Assembly: GCF_001619985.1 (NCBI RefSeq)
Contig: NW_017264208.1
Span: 228,936-292,935, forward strand
Length of the DNA: 64,000 nucleotides
Source of the DNA: Xylona heveae TC161
Taxonomy: Eukaryota; Ascomycota; Xylonomycetes; Xylonales; Xylonaceae
Reading direction: 5' to 3'
Shown here: positions 25,546 to 37,094 of the stretch, piece by piece
Position numbering within the stretch: the first letter of the stretch is position 1
How the letters are laid out: each line of letters opens with the position of its first letter
Program-made: the position numbers and the translations under genes
Notes under the pieces: model-generated
The model's database searches: none
Told to the model about the DNA's origin: nothing
What the model saw: the letters and a program-made list of their open reading frames with translations, nothing else

Positions 25546-26036
25546 CTTACATGTAGATAATATAAATTTTTAATTTATTTAAAATTATTTTATATTATAT
25601 AAATAAATTTAAAATTATTAATTTAATATTTAATAATTTTAAATATTTTTAAATTAATTTAAATAATTTAAATATAATGAAAAATAAAAAATAAAAAAAA
25701 ATAAATAAATAATTATAATAATTTGTTTCCTATTTAGGACTAGCTTACTTTATAAATTAATCTAACTTTAAAACTTAATATTATACTATTGAGCTAAAAA
25801 TACTTTGTTTTACAAATAATTTAGGATAAAAAATATATATAATAAAAAAAATTAAAAAAATAAAAAAAATATTTTTCAGCTGGGGATTGAATTCAGGTAC
25901 TTAGGTACTTATAATGTTTATATATTTTCTAATTAGAAAATAGCTTTTTAAATGGTATATTTTTTTAAAATAAATTTTTTTATTTTTTTATATATTTTTG
26001 TATTTTTAAAATAATTTCATACTATCTGCATATAGT
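25546..26036 (-). mobile_element. R2 element copy 3 (shortest)
   Basis: Starts CTTACATGTAGATAATATAA and ends TACTATCTGCATATAG (inverted repeat ends). It lacks the R3 insertion of copy 1. On the - strand, the T-arm-like GAATTCAATCCCCAGCTG (near 25,876-25,895) is the best-preserved example, and TTTAGCTCAATAGTATAATA lies near 25,780-25,800. Confidence 0.6.
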
Positions 26037-26399
26037 TTTCTTGAAAGAAAAAATAGTATTAAAACCAAAACTAATATATCTAGAGATATAATAATAAGCT
26101 AAAGCATTAAAAAAATATCTTGTAAAGAGCATTAAAAAATATATTAAACTTAATAAAAGTTTAATAAAATTTTTAATACTATAGATATCAAAGAAAAATA
26201 ACAAGCTATAATTATTTATAGATTATTAATAGTTAAATAATAAAATAATCAAAAATATATATTTATTACTACTTATCTAGAAATTTTAAAACTAATTGTT
26301 AAAAGCTAAATAAATAACAATATTTAATATTCAAGAAAAATATTATCAAATCTATATAAAAAAAATAAAAAAATAAAAAATAGGTTTTAAAACTTATTA
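26037..26399. other. AT-rich spacer
   Basis: Nothing recognisable apart from low-complexity A/T frames. Confidence 0.5.
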
Positions 26400-26559
26400 T
26401 AACTTATATAAATATCTAATAATACTTAAGTGTCTTTTAATAAAAATAAAAAACTAAATTTAATTAAATATAATACTAGAATAATAAAATAAAACTTAAA
26501 ACTTAAAATCTTTTAAATATAAAATTAATAATTTATAACTATTTAAAACAGTTATATTA
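26400..26559. repeat. R1 repeat, copy 2, left part
   Basis: Matches the left part of R1 copy 1; continues at 40,514 after element D. Its last five bases TATTA (26,555-26,559) are repeated at 40,509-40,513 as target-site duplication. Confidence 0.65.
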
Positions 26560-26713
26560 TGTTACAGTCTTGCTTGCTTTATGTTGCTCCTTTTACTTCT
26601 GTACTTTAGTATATTAAGTGACAACAACCATATATAAGGTTGTTGTCAAGAGCTATGTAAGAATCAAGCTTCTTTACACTCTTATACCATGTTCATTGTC
26701 ATAGACTATAACA
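26560..26713 (+). repeat. Left 154 bp terminal repeat of element D
   Basis: Begins TGTTACAGTC and ends GACTATAACA, so the unit itself has TG..CA ends and short internal inverted ends like an LTR. Matches the reverse complement of 40,355-40,508 over its whole length, with transition-type differences. Confidence 0.8.
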
Positions 26714-26947
26714 ATTGATAGTGACACTTTTTTCAATCCATTTGGATTCTCCAGACTATATGGTTTTCCTGTAGTCATCTTCTCTTACTGTTCTACAAAG
26801 TGAGAGCTATACAATACTAGTCAATGGTGACCTATTGTCATAAGTCCCTGGTCTTCTTACTCCTACTATTACCTTTCATAGCATTGTCTTATATCTGTTG
26901 CTTATTGTTTTGTTTAAACCATTGTCCTTCTTATCACTTATACTTGT

Positions 26948-27619
26948 TTGTGTTACTTTCATTTCTTTATTGAACAACTAGTCAGCTTGGCTAGTAGCAT
27001 CACAACAGCTTTATCCTTGTATAGAGGAAAGTCCAGGAGTTGTTCAATTTCAAACCATCTAACAAGATTGAGAATAGAAGGGAGATTACAGCATATACTA
27101 ACACCTAAGTTAGATCTAACAGACAACATGTTGTTGGCCTATACCTCTACAGAACTGGTTCTCTCTAATACCTTGTTAGTTCCTATGTCTATAGATTTAA
27201 CTACTGCACCAACAGACCAATCTCTAGTATTGTCCTCCAGAGAATTAATGTCCCTGCTTTTGGAACTACTTGAAAGTAATAAAGGTGACTCTGTACAGAA
27301 GGTCTTGTCATCATCTTCTGACAAGGAGCTTTTGTTGACTGAGCTGCAACAACTAGATTTACCCTTACAAGTACTACAGGTAACAGCACCATTACTTGTA
27401 ATAGTACCTTCTCAAGCAATGTCACCTCTTGACATGGCAATGCCTGACTATCAGGTACCTGAGAACCCTATAAATCTACATCCCAGATATGGGTCAGCAT
27501 CAAACATTCTACTGTCCTCAATACCAAATGTTCCCCCTGTCATTCCTTCTAGTACTGGGAGTGTACCAGGTTTTAGTAGTCCAGTAGACAATAACCACCT
27601 AATGGCTATAATGATGTAA
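26948..27619 (+). CDS. Leader frame of element D, unknown
   Basis: A 223-codon open frame just after the left repeat, before the Gag-like frame. The product is rich in Leu, Ser and Pro (TSTELVLSNTLLVPMSIDL) and matches nothing I recognise. It may be the N-terminal part of Gag or chance opening in a mutated element; its uninterrupted length among broken frames makes it worth keeping. The stop at 27,617-27,619 lies 16 bases before the next frame. Confidence 0.35.
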   Translation: MCYFHFFIEQLVSLASSITTALSLYRGKSRSCSISNHLTRLRIEGRLQHILTPKLDLTDNMLLAYTSTELVLSNTLLVPMSIDLTTAPTDQSLVLSSRELMSLLLELLESNKGDSVQKVLSSSSDKELLLTELQQLDLPLQVLQVTAPLLVIVPSQAMSPLDMAMPDYQVPENPINLHPRYGSASNILLSSIPNVPPVIPSSTGSVPGFSSPVDNNHLMAIMM

Positions 27620-27634
27620 ATCATGTAGTATCAA

Positions 27635-28318
27635 ATGGATAATATAGAATGCTGGCCACCATGTAAGATACATGAGTTAAAGGTTGAATCTATTGGTAAA
27701 TTTATACCTAATTCTACTACCAACACCTACATGGTACAAACCTTTATTAACAACATTCAGGACACAGTAAGAGTATTTGATAAAGAACAGGTATTAGTCT
27801 TACTTAAAAAATGTCTTACCAATGATTGTGCATGTGACTGGTTGTATAGTCTATCTAAAAAAAATAAAAAAGTAATGGATCAATCAGCCATTGAATGGTG
27901 CCAATGTATCTACATCAAATTCATGCCTTGCAGAGGAATTACTTACATTAAAGCTGACTATGAGAAGTTTACATGGTTGTTAGGACAAGAACCCTTAGAT
28001 TACCTTACCAAGAAGTTATGTCTATTAAGGATTGCAGGATACAATGATGAAAATGACTTGGTTAAAAGAGTACATGATGGCTTTTCCCTAGAGCCATCCA
28101 TTTAAATTGCTATAGAGTCTGTTTTGGAGGATGATGAAAATACACTCTCAAAGTATTCTAGCTGTCTAGACAAAATACAAGTAGCTCTAAAGGCAGAACA
28201 TTTAAAGTCAAGACATGAAGTTTGTACAGGATTGTTTAATCAGTCTGGAACAGTGTCATCTTTTACTACAAACTACCTGGCTAGCTGGAATCAGCCCTCA
28301 AATGAGGTGTACAACTAG
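27635..28318 (+). pseudogene. Gag-like region of element D
   Basis: Two successive pieces of one frame (27,635-28,105 and 28,124-28,318) separated by a stop. The pattern of Trp, Tyr and amphipathic helices (ACDWLYSL, AIEWCQCIYIKF, LDYLTKKLCLLRIAGY) resembles the capsid region of Ty3-like Gag. No CCHC knuckle was seen. Broken by a stop, therefore not functional. Confidence 0.5.
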
Positions 28319-28615
28319 AATAAATGTTCTAATTGGTAGAATAACTACTCAGAAAAGGTTAATCATCAAGGCACCTAATGAAAATATAGGTTGTGGTAGA
28401 CAATGATGGATGCAAATATCTTGTGGTGAGATACCAAAAGTGCAGGCTACAATGTTAGACCTTGTTGCCTCTGTATAGAAGAACACTAGGACTGTGACTA
28501 TCTACAGATTAAAAAAGAAGGTAATAGTTATAGAGGTAAATGGCATGCATTTCATGCTAATGGTAATGATCTTGCAGAGAGTCAAAACATTGATGATGGA
28601 GATAATAGAGCTTCA

Positions 28616-29578
28616 ATGTCTTCCTATATATTGGTAAATAATCTTGAATTAAACATGACTGTATCTAATACTAATGATGTAGTAGAAAAAGTATTTTTTG
28701 TTTCTACTAAGGTTAAATATAACAAGTACAAGCAAAGCTTTTTGTTATGCAGTGCTCTATACCAACATATTAAGGCAGATGGTCATCAGACTAAATCCTC
28801 TATATCTAATCCAATCATTGTCAAATCCTTTGCCCTGCTAGTTAAGCAAGTTCCTGGATTTGATTTGGTTGTGTATAGCTATGTTAACACAGATGTAGCT
28901 TTCATGCCAGACTTTAATACTACCCATAAGGTAGTGATTGATTCTAGATTTAGAAATTCTAGCATTGATGCAGAATTTTTAAAGTACATTCCAAATGAAA
29001 ATTTTATGATTTAGGACCTACCCTTTATGTATTAGATTAAGGGTGTAGAACTTGGCAAGACCACTGTTACCTAAAGAATAATATTAAAATTCTGCCTCTA
29101 TACTAAGGATAGAAAGAAGGTAGTAGTCATTACAAGATCATTCTTCATCATCCCAAACCTGGGTACTGATCTACTAATTGCCAATGATGTAATTGTAATT
29201 GAGGGCATGGTAATTAACCCAGCATGAGGAATTATGACTGTTTGATAATGTAGTAACATGGTAATATTAGTATGTGTTCAAAAAGACTATAAATATAAGA
29301 ATATTCCTGTTTGGCTCTCCAAAGCTATAGTTATACTACCAAGATCAACATGTAAAATTCCCATTAAATTTGCAAAAACTGTCCAATTATGTCAAGATTA
29401 TGAATTCATTCTCATCACTACTGGAGTAGCAGTGGAGACCTCCTTACCAAGATCTATTATATTAACCAATCAAACTCACTTAGTATATACTAATTTCACT
29501 AACAAACAATATACCTTACCAAAGAATTTCATTGTAGGGACAATCTATAGTCTAAAGACTAGCAAGGTAGCATTGTAG
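28616..29578 (+). pseudogene. Protease-linker region of element D
   Basis: Broken frames carrying HKVVIDSRFRN and, further on, GTDLLIANDVIVIEG, which resemble the active-site and GxDLL segments of retroviral-type aspartic proteases. The canonical D-S/T-G is not intact. The assignment rests on position between Gag and reverse transcriptase. Confidence 0.45.
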
Positions 29579-29699
29579 GCTAAAGCTTTAGATGAGATCT
29601 CTGCTTTCTTTAGGGCAGATACTACATTATCTGTAGCAGTATTGTGACCTACTCTTACTACTGGTACTGGAGTTTACTCTGAAACTATCATGGTGGTGG

Positions 29700-30840
29700 C
29701 CAGTGGTACCAATGATTGTTTTATCACAAGCACCCTAGATGGCTCCCTATCAAAATCCTTGAATACTATGCTTCATGAAGCTAGGCTTGGGTTCTTGGTA
29801 ATGAATGCTTCTATTGACATCACTATAGGTAGCAAACCTGCATATGAGATGCTAGCATAGTTAAATGATAAATTTCAGCCTATGTATGAATATCTTGTAC
29901 CTACTGGTATAAAAGTTCCAGACATTACTATGTCAATGTACTAGCAGGTTGATGTAAATATAGAGCTTCTTAATAATCAAATTGTGACCTTGTACAAACT
30001 GTACAACTAACATAAAATCCTGTTTAACAACAGTTTGGGAATTATGCATGAGCACTCCAGCTAATAAATGAGGCTTGAAGTAGATCTAGCACTAGAGGCC
30101 AAAATAAAGATCAAACCCTTGTTTAATATTAGCATCAAAGCTCAATGGGCCATCAACTATATTTTCAATTCTTTGCTTGAAAGTAGTCATATTACCAAGT
30201 ATTGAAGATTACTATATAGTATACAAGTCTTTGTGGTCACCAACAGTAATAAATCTTAGCCTATTATAGATATATAAAAGATTAATCTACTACTAAATAT
30301 AGATGGCTATCCATTGCTACAACAAGAAAGAGTAATTAGATCTGTACAGAGAGCACACTTTATAAGCTTGTTTAATATTATTTCTACTTACTACCAACAA
30401 CTTATATACCTTACTAACAGGTATTGGACAGTGTTTGTTATCCATCAAGGACAAGAGTAGACTTCTGTTATAATTATAGGTAACAAGAAGTTGGTAGCAC
30501 ATCAACAGTGTCTAATGAACAATTTGTTTAAGGGTCTCTCCTGGTGTTTTGTGGCCTGCTACATAAACAATATTATCATATACAGCCTGATGTTTTATGA
30601 GCATGTCAATTATCTTGATAAGGTCATGCAAATCCTATTTACTGTAGGAATAATACTTAAGGCAAAGAAATACTATCTAGGTTACTAGTTAATAACTATC
30701 CTTGGACAGAAAGTAGATTGCTTAGGCCTATTAACTATGGAAGAGAAAACAAAAGTAATATTACAATGGTTGCCTCAACAGTGTGACAGCTTGAGACATC
30801 TTAAGCAATTTCTGGAAACCACTAGGTAGCACTAACATCT
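29700..30840 (+). pseudogene. Reverse transcriptase of element D
   Basis: The + frame shows RYWTVFVIHQGQE, KGLSWCFVACYINNIIIYS and VGIILKAKKYYLGY, the palm and fingers of a Ty3-like RT. The catalytic YxDD reads YINN, both Asp changed to Asn by G-to-A-type changes, and many stops interrupt it. Non-functional. Confidence 0.7.
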
Positions 30841-30871
30841 AATTCTGTACTACACTCAACAGGCAAAACCA

Positions 30872-31299
30872 TTGATAAAGCTAAAGATGGTGCTACTATG
30901 GAAAACATCTGCTGCCACAATAATAAAAAAAAAACATTGTAAAGTTACATCCAGAACTCAGATAGTTTTAATAGCAGAACAGACAGTAGCATTCTACAAT
31001 TTACAAAATATAGTAGCTAAAGCCATGATTATACACTTTGATTTTGAAAAACATCTAAACTTTTTTCTTGACATATCTAAGGAATATAGATTTGAGAGTG
31101 TAGACTACCAGACCATCCATGATGACTCAACAATAAAGCAGAACATTTCTCTACATACAGATCTACAACTAGTATTCTTTCTTAGTAGAGAATTAAATTC
31201 TACAGAGAAACACTACTGGCCAACCAAATTAGAAATGGCTAACATAATTTAAATGATCTAAAAAGTCATATCAATGGTAGAAGAAGCATCTTATACTAT
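30872..31299 (+). pseudogene. RNase H region of element D
   Basis: Contains LDISKEYRFESVDYQTIH and LSRELNSTEKHYWPTKLEM, the typical RNase H segment after RT. It is split at 31,299 by insertion of chromovirus copy A and resumes at 37,100. Confidence 0.65.
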
Positions 31300-31515
31300 T
31301 GTTATAGCAATGGTGGTATGGAGCTTTAAAAGTAATGGCATTGACTAAGACAAAGCATGAAGAAGGAAAACAAAACTATCTACAATTCTGCCAACTATAT
31401 CTCTTGCTTGCTTAGAGCACACAGTCTACCTGTGGTTGCTGGGTAACCTTCAGTGGTACCAGGTAACCCCAGGTGGTTCCAGTCCTTGCTCCTGTCCAGA
31501 GGTTGGTCTGTAACA
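31300..31515 (-). repeat. 3' LTR of chromovirus copy A
   Basis: 216 bp direct repeat partner of 36,879-37,094, differing by transitions, TG..CA-type ends with mutation. Confidence 0.9.
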
Positions 31516-31571
31516 TTACCCCCTCCTTTAACAGTCTTGAGCTCTGTGAAGGCTATGTAATGGTCTTGTTA

Positions 31572-34500
31572 TCATGGTTTAATTGGATACAGGTGATGAA
31601 ACCTAGTCAGCAGGTAATCTGCATGGTCAACATTCTCTTCTGGTAACCATTCAAGTGCATCATAATCTGTCCATTTAACCAAGTATTTAATCCATCCCTG
31701 CCTTTCTCAAGAATCCAGGATATCTTCTACCTCATATGCTTCTTCTCCATCTACTAGTACCAGTGGCACTGGGGCAGCTATTTGGCCTGGAAGTAGGTCT
31801 CCTGCTGCTGGTAATAGTTGAGAAACATAGAAGACATTATGAATTTGCATGCTTTCAGGTAGGTCCAGTTCATATACATAAGGGTTTAGTACTTGTTTGA
31901 TAGTAAATGGCCCCAAGTTCTTCCAATCTAATTTCCATGAGGGATGTTGAGTTCTTATCTCTTTTGTACTTAACTATACTTGATTGCCTTCTTTATATGT
32001 AAGTGCTGGTAGTCTTCTGCAGTTGACATTATCCTTGTAACACATTTTAGCTTTGTTGATCTCCACTCATAATAGTGTTAGGATTTCTTCCATGTACCAT
32101 CCAAAGTCAAAACCTTCATTTGCATTAGGTGTTTTAGCTAGTTCTGGGGACAGGGTCAGTTCAAATCTCATACAAGGGTTGTAACTATAATTCATGTAGA
32201 ATGAAGTGTACCTGATTGCTGATGATTCAGTATTATTTAATGCAAATTCAGCTAGGCCTAACCATAGTAACCAGTTGTCTTGTAGGTAAGAGACATAACT
32301 GTGCAGGTACTGTTCTATTATGGCATTGAGTTGCTTAGTTTATCCATCTGTCTCTGGGTGATAGGCTGTAGATAGTAATGCCTGGATCTTTAAGATGTAG
32401 CATACTACTTGCCAGAAGTCTGAAACAAATTGTGTACCTCTATCTAACACTATTGTCTCTGGGAGCCTGTATAGTGAGAATATTTAGTTTACAAATAGTT
32501 TAGCAACATCTTGTGCTATGGCCATAGTTGTTGTGGGTAAGGAATGTCTCATCTTAGTTAGCTAGTTAGTTACTACCAGTACTGCATTGTACCCTCTTGA
32601 TAGGGGCAGCCCTGTGACAAAATCCATTGAGATGTCCTTCTAGCATTGCATGGGTATTGGTAGTGGTTTCAGTACTCTGTACAGGCTTCAACAGTGTGGT
32701 TTGCTCTGTGCACAGGTATGGCAGTTCCTTACATACTGGGCTACTATAGCTTGCATGCCTGGCCAGTAGAAGGCCTGGCTAATTAGTTCCAGTGTGCAGG
32801 CTCTTCCTGAGTGTCCAGCTGCTGGTGAGTCATGGTGCTGGTGACAGATAAGGGTTTGGAGGTTTTTGAAGTCTGGTATGTATAGTTGTTCTCTATAGAA
32901 TAGCTGTTGATTGACCTCCTGGCAGTCTACTAGAGTTATCAATCTGGATTGGTGCTGTCCTGAGTGTAGCACTTGGAACACCTTTTGGACCTATTCATCT
33001 TGCATATAGCCCTCTTCTAGGAGTTCTGATAGTGTTGGTTCTTCAGGTTCTGGGGACTCCAATCCCTAGTAGGGCTGTGTAGGTGGTTCTAGGTCAACTA
33101 AGGTTTGGTGTTCTTCCTGCCTGGGTCTTAACTGTTGTTGAGGTAGCATGCTGCTATGCTCTGGTTCTGCCAGTAGCTTGTAGTTGGAGTTGGTGTCACT
33201 GTATAAGCTAGAGTTGTTACTATCTTCAAACTATAGTGGCTGTAGTCTTAGTAGAACTGGTTCTACTTGGTGTGGTTTGATCACTATCTGTTGTTGGTGT
33301 TTTAACTACAGGTTGCCTAGTTCAGGCTAATTAGCAGACTTCTAGGTAAGGGTGTCTGGTTTCCCTTCTAGTCTCCTGGGGTAGTAGTGTATCCTGAAGT
33401 CAAACTATAAAAGATACTCTGCCCATTGGGCCTGGTGCTAGTTAAGGGTTTTGGTAAACATGAAGTGTTCCAGGTTTTTATAGTTGCTGAAGATCTTAAC
33501 TAGGTGCTTTACTCTCTCAAGCTTGTGTCTCTACTCTTTAAATGCTAGGATGATGGCCATTAGTTCCTTGTCATGGATCTTGTAATTGCATTCAGTAGGT
33601 GAGAACTTCTTGGAAAAGTACACTACAGGCCACAATATGCCCTTTTTATCATGTTGAGAGTGTACTACTATAGCTACTAGGTTTGAAGCATTAGTTTCTA
33701 CAATGCTTTCCTTGTCTAGGTCATATAATGCCAGTATTGATGCAGCACAGAATAATATCTTGAGATCCTCAAAGGTGTGTTGGCACTCCTGAGTCCATTT
33801 TCACAGACTGTCTTTGCAGGTTAGTCTGGTTAGGGGGGCTACTATCTTGGAGAAGCCTTTTACAAACTTTTAGTAAAAGTTAGTAAACCTCAAGAAGCCC
33901 TGAACATCTTTTACTTTCCAGGGTGTCTCCTATTCCCTAACTGTAGCCACCTTTTCTAGGTCTATTCATACACTTCCTTGTTCAATTAGTAAGCCTAGAT
34001 ATTTAACTTCAGTGGTATAGAACTTACATTTAGTAATATCTACCTGTAAGCCTGCACCCCTTAGTGCTTGTAGTACTAGTTTCATATGGTTTTTGTACTC
34101 TTTGAGGTTATCACTGTAAATGAGTATATTGTCTAAATACACCATGCAGAAGATGTTTAGGTATTCCTTGAGTACATCATTAATAAAGTTCTACCATGAG
34201 CCCAGGGCTCTACACAGCCCAAAGGGCATAACTAAAGACTCAAACTACCCATAACAGGTTCAGAAGGCTGTTAGGGGCTCATCCCCTTCTTACATCCTAA
34301 GTTGGTTGTAAGCCATGATGATATCTAGCTTTGTGTAGTATTGGGCCTTGCTTAGCTAGTTGAGGGTCTCTTTAATAAGTAGAATCAGGTAACAGTCCTT
34401 AATAGTAATGGTGTTAAGTCCTCTATAGTCTACACATAATCAAAGGCCCTCCCCTGGTTTCTTAACAAACATGATGGGCATAGTAAAGGGTAAGTAGCTA

Positions 34501-35465
34501 GCTCAAATGAACCCTTTCTAAAGGTTCTCTTCAAGGAATTTCTTGAGCATTTTGAGCTCTTTAACTGACATGTTGGCCAATCATCCAATTGGTAAAGAGG
34601 TTCCTAGTTAAAGGTTTATGGTATGGTTATATAGTTGATGAGAGGCTAATGTATTAGCAAGCTTTCAAGAAAACACCTCCAAGTAGTCATGGTATTCAGC
34701 AGGTAAAATAGTGGTAGGGTCAACTTCTGGTTTAGTTTTCAAGGTGATCTCTATATCTCTCATAGATACTATATAAAGCTTGCAATCTCTTCTCCTAGCT
34801 AACCATGTAAATGGTCTTGCTCCTATAAGGTTTATCTAAATTGATGTTGTGCAGTCATTCTTTGCAGGGGCCCCAGCTATGTTTAGGCTAGAGTATGCAT
34901 TAGCAGTAGGTAGGCACAAGGACAGTGGCATAGGCAGTAACATAGGTGGTGAGTAAACTAAGTGTGTAGGGGTTGTGTCCTCCTTGTCAGGCATGTCCAC
35001 TAACCCTGCTAATACAGCAGCTTGTTGTCCTTGTAGGCAGTGTTTTTGACAATAATTCAAGTTGAGGATAACTGTGTTTGAACCCTAGTAGGTGTATACA
35101 TTGTGTTTTTGTAACCATTTAATACCAAGAACCACTAGGTAGTGGCCCAGCTGTGTAACCAGGAACTTAACTAATTCTTGGTGGTTACCAGTTACTATAG
35201 TTGCTTGTAAGTATTGTGTAAGCAGTCCTGATGCAATAGTCCAGCCATCTACCACTGTGAGCATTCAAGGGTTGTTAAGTTTAGCAAGTAGCATTTGGTG
35301 TTGTTGGGTGAAGTGTTGGTCAATAAAGGCTAGGGTGGATGTGCCACTGTTAACTAGGGCATGAGTAATGATTTCTCTAAAGTTAAAGACAAGTTTGATT
35401 GCTATGACCATGTGGTCTCCTTCTAAACTATCTTCAAGAGAACTAGCTGAGATTGAGATTGACAA
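31572..35465 (-). pseudogene. Pol of copy A (PR-RT-RH-IN-chromodomain)
   Basis: Broken frames along the - strand. Protease has ALVNSGTS (Asp to Asn) near 35,350. RT is near 34,600-33,900, with the active site reading YLDN at 34,128-34,133. RNase H is near 33,800-33,450 and the integrase H2C2 zinc region near 32,700-32,870 (HQHHDSPAAGHSGRA..CHTC). The integrase core follows, then a C-terminal chromodomain (YEVEDILDS..) ending at 31,572. The domain order defines a chromovirus. It is inactive. Confidence 0.88.
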
Positions 35466-35479
35466 TAGGGGCCTCCAAG

Positions 35480-36783
35480 GGCAACTATCCCTGGAGGCAC
35501 CTAGTTTTCTGCAGTAGGCTTGCTAGATCCAGAGCTAGTAGCAACCTGGAGAGTAGCTTCATTCAGGCACACACATTTGCCCTCAGGGCAGTTCACTACA
35601 GCATGGCCTAGCTTGCTATAGTTATAGCACTTAAATTTCTCACAGCTACTTGCTATATGTCTACTTCCTCTACAGTAAGAACAGAGGCCAAGTTCTTGGT
35701 GTTAGGCTTTCTCCTCTGGTAGGACTAGTCTATATTGTACACTAGATAGGTCCATGGAAGTAGCTCCAAAGTTAGAGGCTGAATCAGAGGGGCAAATAGT
35801 GGGAGTAAACATGGTGGTACTAACCATGGTCAGTGCAACACTAGAGGGAGCTGTAGTGGCTACATAACTATAACAACCTCCTTGATAGCAGGAGATCATA
35901 GAGCTTGGAGTGGACTTTGAACCATAAGTGCCTCTCAGGGGTACAGGGAAGTGGTCTTGCATGGTGACTATTTTGTTGTCCACCTTCTGTAAGAGCTGAA
36001 TATAGTCATCTAGTTTGCTAGGGACCTTGTAAGTGATCATGGCATTTGTCAACTCATAGAGATACCTCCACTCAATATGCTTTTTAGCACCATTTCATCA
36101 AATCCAGTATCAGGGGCTAAGCAGCAGAAGGTGGCAATGAAGGTCAAAAAAGGTAAGTTTGCTTGGTTAAGGTGGCAGAGCTCCCACTGAGCAGTGGCCT
36201 GCTTGTCAAGGTCACCAAAGGCTTGTTCTAGCATCTTGAGCAAGTCCACCACAGTAGTATAACCTTGGAACTAATTATTAGCTAAGACTAACAGCATGAC
36301 TTGCTTAAGGACTGTTCCTTCTAGGCAGCTCATAACATAGAGCATCCTGGCAGTTTCATCTAGGAAGTGGTCATGGTTTATACCAAGCTTTGAGCAGATG
36401 AGCACAAGGAATGTATCAACTTCATCATGCTTTCCACTGAACTTCAGTGGATCAGGGTGTGTAGCTGAGCATTTGGAAGATGTTTTCTCATGGGTTTTAG
36501 AGAGGGCATTGATCAGTTGATCACTCAAGGCCTGGATCTTTATGGCAGAGATGCATTCTCATTCTTCAACTTGCTTAGCAACTACAATGGCTTGATTGCA
36601 TTCAATGTAGGTCTGCTTCCAGGCTAGCTCTACTTGGGAGAAGGTATTAGTAAGGTTATGAATAAAATGAAACCAGCTATTAGGGTCTTCTAAAACCAAC
36701 TGGACAAACTGTTCCAGGGTGAGAGTAGTAGGGTCAATGTTGCCAATAGGCAGGGATGGAGGTATGATAGGTTCAAAAGGCAT
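35480..36783 (-). pseudogene. Gag of copy A
   Basis: Starts ATG at 36,783 (MPFEPIIPPSLPIGNID). Capsid-like pieces: DPLKFSGKHDEVDTFL, MLEQAFGDLDKQATAQWEL, and a Ser-rich region before the CCHC knuckles near 35,600-35,690. In-frame stops separate the pieces. The frame overlaps the protease frame, implying a frameshift between Gag and Pol in the intact ancestor (inference). Confidence 0.85.
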
Positions 36784-36878
36784 TTTCTCAATAAGCAGTC
36801 ATTCAATTAAGATGTCACTTGCAGTAAATGAAAGCTAAGCCCTGGTGGAGGCTTTGATTAAGAGAAGATGCTTTGTAG

Positions 36879-37094
36879 TGTCATAGCAATGGCAGTGTAG
36901 AGCTTTAAAAATAATGGCATTGACTAAGATGAAGCACAAAGAAGGAAAACAAAACTATCTACAATTCTACCAACTATATCTCTTGTTTGCTTAGAGTACA
37001 CAGTCTACCTGTAGTTGCTAGATAACTTTCAGTGGTGCCAGGTAACTCCAGGTAGTTCCAGTCCTTGCTCCTGTCTGGAGGTTGGTCCATGACA
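36879..37094 (-). repeat. 5' LTR of chromovirus copy A
   Basis: 216 bp; partner of 31,300-31,515. Followed internally (leftward) by the conserved CTACAAAGCA that begins the internal region in all three copies. Confidence 0.9.

Larger units (their letters stand above)
31300..37094 (-). mobile_element. Ty3-like chromovirus copy A, nested in element D
   Basis: 5,795 bp with 216 bp LTRs at 31,300-31,515 and 36,879-37,094, flanked by the duplication ACTAT (31,295-31,299 and 37,095-37,099). Transcribed leftward: Gag from 36,783, CCHC region, protease, RT, RNase H, integrase, chromodomain, stop at 31,572. A purine-rich tract (AAAGGAGGGGG on the - strand) lies just before the 3' LTR. Many frames are broken by stops, and both the protease and RT active sites are mutated (Asp to Asn). 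Confidence 0.93.
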
